A stretch of DNA of 64,000 bases from Epichloe hybrida (GCA_019022495.1 JAFEKR010000035.1:62001-126000), one strand, 5' to 3'. Positions 46,555 through 58,610 are shown, counted from the first letter of the stretch. A program made the numbers and translations. The notes: generated by a model not told the origin, from the sequence alone.

Positions 46555-49500
46555 GCGAACAGGCAGAGGGTTACACATTTTGGCTGTTTCTGTGAGACAT
46601 GTCTACATGGGCCGTGTAGAGGACCATGAGACTGACTGGAACATGATCAGTTTGCCTTGCCACCCCGACAGCCTCGACAGCCTCGACAGCCCCGACAACC
46701 CCGAGTACGAGGGCACGAGGGCAGGGCGGGCCCAAGCCACCAGCTGGTACGGACGGTGCAAAATTAAGGTTACAATCAAGCCTGTGCCCTGTGCTGATAA
46801 GGGGGTGGGGTTCCTCGGGCCATTCATTGCTCGAGTACTCCGTGTATGTATGTATGCACATGTGTGGTTGTAATAGTGGATTTCCAGAACGCGCAACGGG
46901 ACGTTCCCTTTCCGTGAAATGACAATGATTGAATCAAAGATAGGCGCCGCGTCGGCTCCGCCCCCTTTGATTACCGTGGAAGCCGGCGTCACAAGAGATG
47001 TACGGTTCGCGGCTTTTGCACTGGGCCTTCATGCCTGAAACGCGTGCATTTCCCCGAGGACTACTCATCAGGTGTAGCAAAGACTCGGTCGCTGATGAAG
47101 TTGCATCGGCAATCATGGCGTCGACGTTGAATGATTGCTGCTGCCTCCCCCGTCCCCTCGCGTACGTTATGGGCAGAGGGATGGATTTCGCTCGGCGGTC
47201 CAGCCAGCGTGACGGCCGTGATCGAGTTGCCGTCTTGGCAGATCTCAGTTGGCATCACCGTTTTGAGGCGTCCGCCTAATCAACAGGGGCTTCAAGGGGG
47301 AGGGGGACAGAGAGTATGTAAGCGGCTCGTCTTCCGTCTTGAGTGGCTTCAAACTATCAAGATTAAAGCTTGGCAGTCTGGCAATGTCTTGGATTCGTAA
47401 CAGCCTTTATTCCATCAAGCGTTGTCCATGAGAACCGCCGGGACGTGGAATGTGCCAGTTGTTCCAAGGGCTTGTTGGTGCGCTGACGTGTTGTGGTAGG
47501 CGACAAGTGCGATCCTGTGGCCATCGTTGGAGCCGTGAATTGCAAATGACGGCTGTATGAAATGTCCGTTGTTTGGATCTACTCCTTCGCAATCCGTGAG
47601 TTTCCGATGCCCATGCATTTCTGGTAGACGAATGAACAATTCTTTTCCAGCGAAAATTCTACAGTTATGTATCTCGATTGTTCAGAGGATTGATTGTCCC
47701 ATGCTTCCATAGCCAAGTTGTGCTTGGAGCACAAGTGAGGACACACACAGCGCCGAGCAAACGTCGAGAAGGTTGATTTTGTTCACGCCAAGCTTCTGAG
47801 CAGCCGGCGACGGTCTTTGTCTGCTGTGTAGGCTCATGCCAAAATAGGTCTTCGTGGGAGGTGATCTACAGGCTGTAAAGTTGTGCAGTAGAATCCTTGG
47901 TGGCGAATGTCAGCCAGCAGTTGCGACAGGCCGTGGGCTTGGAGGTTCGTGTGACTTGAAGTCCGGTTAGTGATACTCATGGAAATGACCGACCGGAGAT
48001 GGGCGCGGCAAGTTGTCGATCCAAAATCCAATCCGGCTGGATTTGACTGGGATGCCTTCAATTTGGTCTTGGTGTGCTGTACGATTACGGTCAGTACAAC
48101 CCAATCAGTTCCCAATCAATGATGCGATGAGCAGGAGCTGACGCGAAAATGTCTTAGACTTTACAATCTTAATGCAAACAAGTCTATTTCAACAAGGAAT
48201 TTGTCCGTGAAGATCAGTCATAGGGAGCCAAACCTCGGATGGCCGGGTCGTTTCGTAGCGGAATCTGTATCACACGCCCCCCCCCCCTGCTGTAGAGCCC
48301 CAGGTTTTATGACACTGTGCTCATCGTCGTTGTCGTCGCGCGCGCTTCTTTTCTACGAAGTCGAATCGGCGGCCTTGTTGATAATCAGTTATCAGTTCTC
48401 CGTACGCCTGAGACCGTCCCTGACTTTAAAAAAAAAGAGCCCACCTACTCCGTACCGAGTAATAATGACTGAAACGAGATGGACGACCACGTACAAAGGA
48501 AGGTCTGTGCCAGAGATTCTGGCAGCGGATAATCAGCTGGCCTATTTGTTTAGTTGTGGAATAGAATATTGGGCGCAACCACTCCAGCCCATGACGGGAG
48601 CGTACTGAATCCTATTTCATTTTCCATCCAATCGATTTGGACTTCAAGCTTTAGCCGAAAAAAAGGATGCACCCACAATGTCTATATGTGGTTGAAGATT
48701 GATAGGAGGGGCGAGCAGTGATCCGCCGTCGTTAACCGGGTTGCTAGTAATCCGTAATGGCCCAGGTCCCAACAAGCTTGTGCCTCGATGCGCGATTCTG
48801 GCAAGTTAGCCGAACGACGAGTCATGTATTTCAAGACGGCCTCAAGTCTTGCGTATCGAATCGAATAATCGCAGTGTCTATCATGGGTACTTTCCACACT
48901 TGGGCGTGCTCATGCTTTGATTCACGAGAATTGCCCTTGTGAGACGGGAAGAAAAAAACCCAATAAAAACGAAAGTTTGGTTTGGTCCGCGGCGAACGAT
49001 GTGCTCAGCCAAGCAATTTCACATTACAGTGAACGCCGGGAGAATGTGCCAAGCCTTCAGATGTCATCGAAGCTCTGGGCAGATACATGTGGATTACCGG
49101 GGATGTACTTGGTACGGAGCGGAGGGTCGCACTGGCATGGACGTACCGGCAATCTCTTCCCAAGGATCCCCTATCGGATCCCTACGTAGAGCGTGCAGGT
49201 GCGACCCCTCGTCCAGCAGTGCTGCTTAATTATGCAAACGCCCCGCCCTGTATGTACTCCGTACGGAAGGCAGACCGAAACTAGGTGCTTGGCAAAATAA
49301 AATAAAAGGAGAAAACAAATAATAGATGTACATATCAGCTTGATAAACACGCCCCAAAACAAATGGCTCGGAGCATCATGATTTTTGCAAGGAAGACGAC
49401 GAGCGAAGTCTTCTGACTTAGCCTGCGTGCATTTTGAAGATGTGTAGTTTGAGTTTGACAACCCACTGTTTCTGGAAACAGTGCGACGCGTTAATATCAG

Positions 49501-49732
49501 GCGACATTGAGCGAAAAATAGAAACAGAAAATGTACGCATGTACGGATTACTAGAGGCAGGCTGTTGGACTGTTGGAGGTGCAACGCGACAAATGGTACA
49601 TCTGGATTGGGGGTGTCGGGGGACTGACCTTGGGCATGGAGATTTTCATGTTGTACTCGGTACATGTATGCATATGTGACATGCTTGATAACTGCACGAT
49701 GAGCTAACCACACACCTCCTTGGCGCCAACTT

Positions 49733-49799
49733 TGTTGTTGGCTTGGCTGCCTTATTACTGTGCCGCGCCGCACAGTAAGGCAGCCAAGCCCTAATAACA
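49733..49799. repeat. 67 bp fold-back (inverted repeat, 8 bp loop)
   Basis: The left arm 49740-49762 pairs with 49771-49790 over 20 bp (GGCTTGGCTGCCTTA then CTGTG) with a three-base bulge on the left and the loop CCGCGCCG. Imperfect pairing goes on outward to 49733 and 49799 (TGTT...AACA). It is intergenic. It could be a small fold-back element or a structured RNA; no flanking coding gene explains it. Confidence 0.8.
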
Positions 49800-51274
49800 C
49801 GGAGCACTTCGTCCTGCTGTACTCCGTGCGCCTTCATCCCGAAACTCCGTGCTCCATCACGACTGCCCCCAACGCCACGCCTAGAATTGTACGCGGACTT
49901 GCTTGCTCGAACCCTGCCCTGATGACATGTCAGTGTTGTAGTGCTGGATGCCCCCGGCCGAAACAGCGGCAGGTAATCCCCGGCGCCGTGGACTCGCGAC
50001 CAAATGCAAAGGGCTTTTTGGTGTTTGGTGGCACTGCCAGTTGCCAGTGGCCAGCTGCCAGCTGCCCATCTGTCATCGGTGGAAACTCCCGCATCACATA
50101 CCCTTGTTGACTTCAACTCGACTCGCAGCCCTTTCGACATTTTCTTTTTGTCGACTCTCTATTCGGTTCGTCTCGCCTGATCTGGCCGAATGTTTCTGTT
50201 AACCTATTAATGCCCTGCCCTGCCCTGCCCTGCCCTCCCTGCCCTGTCCTGCCCTGCCCTTCATCGCCCTGCCTCGTCTTGACATGTAAGACCTTCTTCT
50301 CCACCTTTGACCTCGTCTTCGTCTCTTCATGACACTGCTTTCTCGCTTCAACATATTTCAACTCTTCGCGTTACCTTTGACCACTCTTGTCGACCCATTG
50401 TCGAGGCGGAAGCGTATTCGTGGTCGATGCAGCTCCGTCCTGTTCCGCTGACAACCAAGCCAATTCAACCATTCCACCACCCACCTACCCATCACGCTTG
50501 CCAACTTGCTCTCGACGCCATTGACTTGCTCTATACAGGGAGGGAGGGAGCCTCACATTGCACACTCTCAAGCACCACGACGGCAGTGCCAAGGGTGAAC
50601 AGAGACGAACTATTTATCAACCCCGGCAAAACACCATCGGCACCATTCTCGACGAAAATTGGGACGGCAAACTTCCCCGCCTCCACTACCTCGCATCTGG
50701 CAATCGACAGCAGCCACCGAATTCCGACCTGACACTTGACGTGTAACAAAACGACTTACCACAGCATCTGGCACCATTCTTTCAACAAGCTGCCAAGACC
50801 TTCTTTGCTCGAGCTTTTTGCGTTTGTGGTTCCCCCCGTGTGCATTATTACTTGCACCGGTAGCACGGACGGGCTAGCTAGCGCAATTTTATCCCGATAT
50901 CTCAGCATCTGATCGCCAAGCTTCGCAGCAGGGGACAAGGACATATTCTGCCCGTCTTTTCTGGCCAACCTTATCGCTGCTACTCTTATTTCAGCAGGAG
51001 CAAGAAGACCAGAAGATCAGCAGCCACCTCGTCAATCCTGCAACACACCAAAAGCAAGGGCCCGGCGACTCCGCGTCCTGGACCTCCACTCGTTCGGACC
51101 AAGGCTGTCCAGTGTCAGCAATCGCTCCGACGCCATTTCCACTCGGGCCTTTCCGTCGCTGCTTCCAACACTTGTTCTCTGCTTGCTTCCATCAGGGCTT
51201 CCTTCCTGACTAAGTCCTCTTCCATCGCCCTAATAGAACCACACACACCACCAACACCACCAACACCACCATCC

Positions 51275-54222
51275 ATGCCCGTCTCACTCGCCCATCTCTA
51301 TCCATGGAACTCACCCATGGGTTCGTTGGAAGACGCCCGGACCATGCCGACGTCCAACATTGCTGGTAAGTCTAGCACGATTTGTCATTTTTTTTTTGTT
51401 CTGCTACTTTGTTGTCACTTTGTATCTCCTGCTCTTGTCTGCTGTCCACTATTTCCTGTTTCGAATTGGGCCGTTCATCATGCCCACAGCTTTGGAGTCC
51501 ACCCAGAGGCGCCGGCCCCTCTTTCTCTACCCCTGTCCCAAATCCCCATGTGCACCCTTGCGGGGGAAAGGTTGCATGAATGATGAGAGAGAGAGACTCG
51601 GGCCAAGTTGCCTCTGGCCAGTTTCCCCACACCAAGATGGGCCAGAGTCTCTCATGTAATTTTTCCTCGGGCTGGCTAGTACATATTAGCACTTTCACAA
51701 AATCGCTCAAGTGGTCACTAGCTTGCCCACTTGTCCGCCCCGCGCTTCATTCGGGTGCGTGGTATGTGCGTGGTTGGTGCGTGGTTGGCTGGCAGGTTTT
51801 GTTGCATTTATCATGGCTGTTCATCTCGCGCTGGTCGGAGCCCTGCCTCGTGCCCGCCCCCAAAAGCCCCAAAAGTCTCATACCCCCTTCGCCGCCTGCG
51901 GCACGGTGACGTGATTTCCTGCGGCTCTGTCAAATCACCTCCAGCTGGGGCTGCCTGCTGACTTTGGCTGACTTTACCCACAATACAGCGACGCCCGCCG
52001 CTTTTGGTGCAACACAATCGCCGTCCGACGCGCCGACACCGATGCCGACACCTCTGGGATATTCCACCCCGTCGACGGCCCCGTCGGATTTTCTTCCTCT
52101 TCCTCATCACTCTTCTCCTTGTCTTTCGCCTTCCCCCCTCCACCTTCCTCCCGACATCAATGATCCTATTTTTGAAGAAGGCGACCAATACTCTGGCACT
52201 GACTCACCCATTGAGCCGGTCACTCCCGTGAGTGGAGGTCGTCACTCGCAAGACTTCACCACCGTCCACCACAGCCACTACAACGATTACCAAGCATTTT
52301 CGAGATCGTCCACCGCTCAATGTCCGCCAACTTCGACCTCTCAAAAGACACCTTTGCTCATCCCGCAAACCTCTGCACCTACAGCACCATTTGCTCAGTC
52401 TAGTTTCGCCGACGACCCGCCTTCTCAACAAGTCACAGAGCCAAACCCCTCATCCCACCAAACACCCACACCCACACCCACTCTGCGGCGCACTGGTCGC
52501 AGCTCTACCAGCAATCTCAAGCGCAAAATGTCGCGATTGTTTCGACGTTCCAATACCACTTTGGAAAAGGACAAAGAATATGGCATGTCGCATTCTCCCG
52601 TGCCCGTCTCTGGATCGGCGCCCCAATCAAGTAACTATCTTGGCGGGAACGGCGTGCCCAGCAGCCGCTGTCCAAATGGGTACAAGTCGTCTGCCACTAC
52701 GCGTTCGAACTCTCCGCCCTCTCCAGGATCACCACTAGAAATGGTGCAATCGAATCGGTCGTCGACTGGTACCAATGGGTCACTTCCCAACCCTGCCGAC
52801 TTCGGCAAGAAGAACCGAGCGTCCACGGGCCTGACGCTCCGCGGCCGCGCCGTCAACTTTGTGGGCAACACCATGGGCCGTGGCAATCGCCCTTTGAACA
52901 AGACCCCGCGTCGAGCGAGCAGTTTCGACATGGCCAACCGACCTGTCGCTCAGAACGTCCCGAAACATGCCGACGAAGAAGAGATGTACCCACCCGAGCG
53001 CTTGCCCTGGGCCCTGCCCCCAGACGCCGGTACCGGCGCCAAGGCTCGGCGCATGAGCTTGAGTCTTCCCGACGATTTCACTGTGGATGTTGCCGAGCTG
53101 CTGTCCGAATTCGAGTACCAGAGCAAGCTGCTTGGCCGCCACGGCAAGCACCTTGGCAAGGGCGCGGCGTCCAAGGTCACCCTCATGGTCCGCAAAGGAT
53201 GTCCTGGCGAACTCTACGCCGTCAAAGAATTCCGAGGCAAGTCAAATCGGGAAAGCCAGCAAGATTACGAAAAGAAGATCAAGTCCGAGTTCAGCATTGG
53301 CAAGAGTCTGCATCACCCCAACATTGTCGAAACGATTCGGCTGTGCACCGACCGTGGCAGGTGGAATCACGTCATGGAATACTGCTCTGAAGGTGACCTT
53401 TTCAGCCTCGTTCAGAAGGGTTTTCTCAAGGGCGAGGATAAGAAGAAAGACCGCCTCTGTCTTTTCAAGCAGCTGGTCCAGGGAGTCAACTACTTGCACG
53501 CCAACGGCATCGCCCACAGAGATGTCAAACTCGAAAACCTGTTGCTCACCAAAGACAGCAAACTCAAGATTACGGATTTCGGCGTCTCGGAAGTATTCAG
53601 CGGAACGCATCCCGGCCTCCGCGAGTCGGGAGGGCAGTGTGGGCAGAACATGGGCGAGGTCCGTCTGTGTTCGCCTGGGATTTGTGGCAGTGAGCCGTAC
53701 ATTGCACCCGAGGTGTTGGAGAAGAAGCACAGCTACGATGCACGTGCTCTTGATGTCTGGGGCTCAGCCATTGTGATGATCTACCTCACCTTTGGCGGAG
53801 CCATTTGGTCGCGCGCGGAACCTGGCAATCTACACTACGACAAGCTGGCCAAGGGCTGGGACAAGTGGTATGACAAGCATCCCGAATGTGACGCGTGCAT
53901 CACGGACACGGACTATCCCAACTGCTACGCCCTCGATGTCGGAGTGAACCCCCCAGCCCTGCGACGGATTCTTCTTCAAATGCTCAACCCCAATCCCAGC
54001 AAGCGTATATCCATGAACGAGGTGGTGAACAATCGCTGGATGAAGAATGTTGAGTGCTGCCAGCTGGAGTCGTACGAAGATCAGGCTCAGATGATTGATG
54101 CCACCAAAAAAGATGCTTGCCACAAAGGGTCGGCCAGGAAGATTTTCTGCCACAGCCATCTACCCCCGAAGAGTTCTGGGTCTCATTCGCTGGGCAAGAT
54201 GCCAGGACAGCCTGGCTACTAA
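51275..54222 (+). CDS. HAL4/SAT4-family serine/threonine protein kinase
   Basis: Fungal-specific kinases of this family (yeast Sat4/Hal4, Hal5, Hrk1; S. pombe Oca2) control plasma-membrane ion and nutrient transporters. Two exons (51275-51365, 51989-54222) joined in phase give 774 residues. The first 400 residues are Ser/Thr/Pro-rich and probably disordered. The kinase domain (about 412-720) has a glycine loop LGKGAASKV, the family's YAVKEFR with the catalytic Lys, HRDVKLENLLL (Asp about 541), DFGVSE and the CGSEPYIAPE activation segment end. After the domain come MLNPNPSKRISMNEVVNNRWMK-type repeats of kinase subdomain XI and a His-rich tail ending HSHLPPKSSG, which resembles the HNHLPP tail of related proteins. 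The intron is 623 bp, unusually long. I cannot tell which family member it is. Confidence 0.93.
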
Positions 54223-55792
54223 GGCATGTGGCGCGTGCAAAGAGAATTTTCCCTCGTATATGTGTCTCTTTCCCTTCGCCCCAACGAATCTCCACCCATC
54301 GAATCGTGGACGTGGAGGAGACTGGGGGGCATATTTGGACATGGCGCCGCAACAGGGGACCACCTGCTCAAAACTGACCACAACGGTGTTTGAAGGGTTT
54401 TATCTACGGCATTAGAATCACGGAGCAATCGTATTGAGCCACGGCGTTTTGGGTTATTTTTTTCTCCTTTCAATCTTCTACCTTTGACCTCGTTTGCAAA
54501 AAGGCGGCAATGTACATAATGCAAGGTTTCAAGCCCAGGGGGTTTGGGCCAGCCTGCCTCATCTTTCACTCATGGCCCCTGTGTTTTCCCGCTCTTCTTT
54601 GTCTTGGTTGGATGGCACTCATCGTTGGATGCCCAGGGAGGTGGTTGTCTTTTCTTGTGGTCTGCATGGCGGCTGTCTGCTATATATTCTTTTAATTCTT
54701 TTATCATTCAATCACTTGACCATTCTCTTTTGTCTCTTGAGCAGCGACGCGGTCTTGTCCAAAGTACATGCATAGGGACCCGGGTGGTGTCACAGAACCA
54801 CAGACAAGGCGATGAGGCGGGATATGGTGTTTGGATGACGGGGCGCATTCAGCCCCGTAGATAGGATGGGCGGCAATTTAGAGCCATGAATACAAAACAT
54901 GATGTCACGGCTGCCATGGCATGTTCGTCCCACCATGGTAAAGATGAGATGAGCCTGGAGCCTGCGTGGATCGGGATGTGCTGTGTGAGCAGGTCACCTA
55001 CTACAAATTGCTACAACCAACCAACATGATTTCGTCATCCCGTGACGGCCACTAGTTAGGAACGACAGGGATCAAGAAGAAAGAACAAAAGCGGGACACG
55101 GCTAAGTCGGCTTCTCTGGTGGCAATATTTTTTTTTGGAGAGGAGGGCTCACGACGCCCGTGGGGCCTGGCGGCGCCGCGGACCGACCAACAATGAGCTC
55201 GAGCTCGGCGCCTGGATGAATATCAGCGTCGGGGGGCGTTTACGGCAATGCGGCTCCTCGCCTTTCAGCCACGGGGGGACCACGGGGTGCAGAAGCGGCT
55301 GAACGGCTGTTCGGCACCGGAACAGGATGGGGTTGACGTGACGTGGGCGCTGCAGTTTTACCCGGTTGTGGGCGTGAGCTTCATGCTGTGCTGTGCGTTG
55401 AAAATCCCAAGCCATTGTTTATGTATTGTCCACATGACGTGTGAGGGAAGTGGGTCCCCTGGTTTTTTAGGAAGAAGTTGGGAGGGCGTTGGCTTTACGT
55501 GCTAGGAAGTAAAATGGTATTAATCTATAATTTGTCGATACGGGGGACGTGAGCGAGTTGAGAAAGATGAGGATGATGATGAGGCGAGAGGGACATGTGT
55601 GGTTCCGTGTCAGTAACTTGTTTTTTTTTGTTTTTTTTTTTCGCGGCCAGGAAAAAAAGGTAATTGAATGGTTTGCGTCGACTTGTTATTACTATATTTG
55701 ATGGCATGGGCGCCAGGTGGATAAATGATTACATGATGGAACTCGCATTGCTCACATACGCACACACACACGCGCGCACACGCGCTTGCTCC
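54223..55792. other. Convergent 3' spacer between the kinase gene and ISN1
   Basis: 1.57 kb between two converging stops. No supported gene; poly-T runs near 55,130 and 55,620-55,640 and a CA-rich stretch just before the ISN1 stop. Confidence 0.6.
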
Positions 55793-57599
55793 TCAAGACA
55801 GCTTCTTCTGCATCAGGTCAGCCAGCTCATCGAGCAAGTCGACCGTCTCGGCTGGGCTGGCGATCCAGGCCGTGGTGCCCACGCTGCGCGCCTTGAAGTC
55901 GTTTGATCCCGCGCTCAGGAACTGGTCTCCGACGTGCAGCGTGTTCTCCCCCCTGATGGCTGTGCCCTGGCGGCCGAACCACTGCTGGCACACGGCCACG
56001 CCCCAGCTCTTGTCTCCAATGTCGACGAAGACGTCGCGCCCGCCGTTGAAGGCGCAGAACGGAATCATGCCCCTGCGGCCGTTGCCGGGCTGCTGCGCTC
56101 GGCCGGCCGGCGGCCGCGCGTGCGACCCCAGGTGGCTCAACTCGAGGATCCTCTGCACCGCGAGGACGGTTTCCTCGAGGCTCTCCCGGGCGATGCGGAA
56201 GCGAGGCTCCGAGGGGACGATGCCGACGGCGCGGTCCTTGCGAACAATCGTGGCCGGGAGGTTCATGGTGCGCACGCAGTCGCGGAGCGCCGACTCGGCC
56301 ACGTCGAGCAGCGCCGCAATGTCCGCCTCGGACCAGGAAGCCATCTCGGGGGTGAGCCACTCCGGCCTCGGCACCGGGGCCAGGCGGTGGGGGGACGAGG
56401 GCTCGTACCTGAAGAGATAGTTGGCCTCGCCGCCCATGATGACCAGGCTCTGCTTCTGCGCGTCGTCCAGGTCTGTCGAGGCGGCAACCGCCTCCAGCAG
56501 ACCGTGGAGACGGCCGTAATACAGGTCGGCCGTCGTGTACCCGGCAGCAGTGACGATGCCAACCTTGATGTTCTTGCGCAAGAGATCTGGTCTTGTGTGT
56601 AAGCATCAATATCCTCACGCCATCACACGTCTGTCTGCATGGTTTTGCGGCGAGGGAAGAGACAACGAACCCAACAGTCGAGGAATCACGGGGCTCGAAG
56701 GTTCCAGGCTCTCTCCGTCATTGTACAGCGTCACGTCGCCGTCAAACGTCGCCAACTGCAGCGCGCCGCCCGTCACGGCCATGGTCTGCGCCGAATTGAG
56801 GACGAGCCGCACATCGTTGAACGACGGCGCCACGTATCTTCTGGAAGAAATGTACCGCTTGCGGTCCTGGTACTTGAAGGCCGCCTCCAGGGGCAATCTG
56901 GTGAAGAACGGGCCGGCTGTCGGGACCAGCATGCCCAGCTTGGACGGCACGGGGGAGAACAACCCGGCCATGGTTCCATCCTGGCCTTGGTTCTGGGACT
57001 GACACTGCTTTGACGCAGAACTGTGGGAGGAGGCGGAGGAGGAGGAGGTGGTCGTGGTCCTCAGGTCAGCCAGCCCATTTCAACAACTCGGTTTTTTTTG
57101 TTTTTGTTTTTTTTGTCAACTCTGGCTTCCTTGGCAAAATGTAGATTTCCAAGTCGCCAAACTGATTCAGAGGCCAGATGGAAGGAAGGGCACGAGAGCA
57201 GACCTACTGTGATCATCAATCATCAGTTCCACGTCACGCATGATTTCTGCGTATCGCCGATGAGCCTCCTCGGACATCTTGACGACGCTGGCATCATCGC
57301 CCAGCACTCCCGTTGGCTGGGAGTACAGAACGAACGGGACTGCGAGGAGGCCCTTGACCCATTCTGCCATTCCGAGTCGTGTGTTAGAGAGAGTAGCTCG
57401 GCAAACATGTTCTTGCTCGACTGTACACTGAGAGGAGCTCACCTATGAACTGGTCACGTCGATGAGTCTTGAGAGCATCTTTGAGCCAAGTTAGCAAATC
57501 GACGGCACCAGGCGGCACCAGACGGCACCACCCATCGTACGTCTAGAACAGCCATGGCTCAGGATCAAACGCACACTCGACACGATATCTAGTAGTCAT
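55793..57599 (-). CDS. ISN1: IMP-specific 5'-nucleotidase ISN1
   Basis: ISN1 hydrolyses IMP to inosine and phosphate in purine salvage. Five exons: 57575-57599, 57443-57478, 57204 or 57208-57363, 56671 to 57020 or 56985, and 55793-56586. The first three give MTTRYRVEYALKTHRRDQFI then EWVKGLLAVPFVLYSQPTG, matching the family N-terminus. The main part has LGMLVPTAGPFFTRLPLEAAF, RRYVAPSFNDVR, the HAD-type catalytic motif TFDGDVTLY, RLLDLLRKNIKVGIVTAAGY (spanning intron 4) and the C-terminal LHVGDQF, NDFKARSVGTTAWIASP block. Intron 3 is uncertain: a weak-donor version gives 454 residues and a version with a better donor (GTAGGT) and a later acceptor gives 441; yeast Isn1 is 450. All other junctions are firm. 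SXM1 lies upstream on the same strand. Confidence 0.94.
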
Positions 57600-58357
57600 C
57601 TTTGCTTTTCTCTTCTTCCTGGTAGAGAAGAGAACAAGACACACCGGTCGACGAGGCAAATTCAAGATGATGCCCGGGAGCACAACGAGCTGCTGTGCGG
57701 ATAATATGCGGAGAGGTGAGAGGAAGCTGAAGCTGGTCGTGCTCGGGTGGGCGGCGGGCGAGAACTTGGCGGTGGAGCTACTTCGCCGGCCGACATGCCT
57801 GGCGATTGGCTGACTGGCGATTGGCTGACTGGCTGACTGGTTTTTGCACAAGCCCCTCTGTCATTCTGTCATGGTGCATGGTCACGGTCACGGTCATGGT
57901 GCATGGTCATCATGTTGCGTCATGGCCATGAGACTGAGGTTGGGAATCGTGAGTGCGTACGGAGTCACGTACATACATGCCGAGTGCTCCGTACACTGGT
58001 GCCCGGAATTTCCGACATTTCGAGCGACGCCAATCAACATTCTTACAATGATTTGTCTTACTTTGAATGCTCTTCTAAACATCGTCCCACACACATCTAG
58101 AGTATAATTCCCAACCCGCTGAATATTGGCCAGAGAACCATTTGTCCCTTGGCTCGGCAGTTGTATCCCCATCTCTAACACCGGCTCTCATCATGAGCGC
58201 CATCCTGATGTCGTCGTCTTTCACCTACTACCATCTTGGGGCGGCAGAGCTCAATCATTCCTACAGCCTCGACGCAGCCTCGCTCCGCCTCTTTAGACTA
58301 GTCGGAGAACCTGGCCTTGTCGGTTGATCAAACCTGTAGTCCCTGCCTTTCAGCTTG

Positions 58358-58397
<40 letters not shown>

Positions 58398-58610
58398 AGT
58401 AAATGACCCCTCAGCTCGCTAAAGCTAATTCCCGTGTAACCCATCATGTTCCTTCAAAAATGCTTTTCATAGTCTTGTCAACCTCCGGCAAAGAGAGGGG
58501 GGGGGGGATGGTGAATACAGAAATGTCAAAAGAAATAAGAATAAGAATAAGAATAAAACCCGAAACTATAAGCGCAAGAAGTGGTTGCAGTGACATTTTC
58601 ATCTTCTCTA
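57600..58610. other. Spacer between SXM1 (3' end) and ISN1 (5' end)
   Basis: 1.0 kb holding the ISN1 promoter and SXM1 3' UTR. It contains a tandem of GATTGGCTGACTG units (about 57792-57841), a CATGGTCACGGT-type repeat (57873-57905), a (CT)17 run at 58361-58394, a G11 run at 58497-58507 and an AATAAG repeat at about 58532-58556. No gene recognised. Confidence 0.65.
58361..58394. repeat. (CT)17 microsatellite
   Basis: Seventeen uninterrupted CT units on the plus strand, about 220 bp beyond the SXM1 stop codon. Confidence 0.95.

Larger units (their letters stand above)
39713..51274. other. 11.5 kb gene-poor region
   Basis: No complete gene can be supported over this length, although the gene density elsewhere is about one per 4 kb. 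Open frames are under 210 codons, conflict between strands and have no known domains. Three short stretches read like fragments of real protein (plus strand 41,857-42,074; minus strand 44,597-44,760; minus strand 47,412-47,690) but start or end at stops. The region holds an exact 120 bp tandem duplication, a 67 bp fold-back, three poly-C runs, five TACGGAGTA words, a 10-mer GGCACTGGCA repeat (about 40457-40497) and a CTGCC repeat (about 50211-50262). The last kilobase is pyrimidine- and CA-rich and may be the promoter and 5' leader of the kinase gene. Confidence 0.6.

Noticed and set aside
49171..49800. 209-codon minus-strand frame with a hydrophobic stretch
   Set aside because: It runs through the fold-back and repeat words, has no coherent domain and no conserved start context.
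55934..56602. 222-codon plus-strand frame over ISN1
   Set aside because: Antisense shadow of conserved ISN1 coding sequence.
55827..56618. 263-codon frame on the same strand as ISN1 but out of frame
   Set aside because: Arg/Pro/Ala-rich, typical of a GC-rich alternative frame; the ISN1 frame has the conserved motifs.
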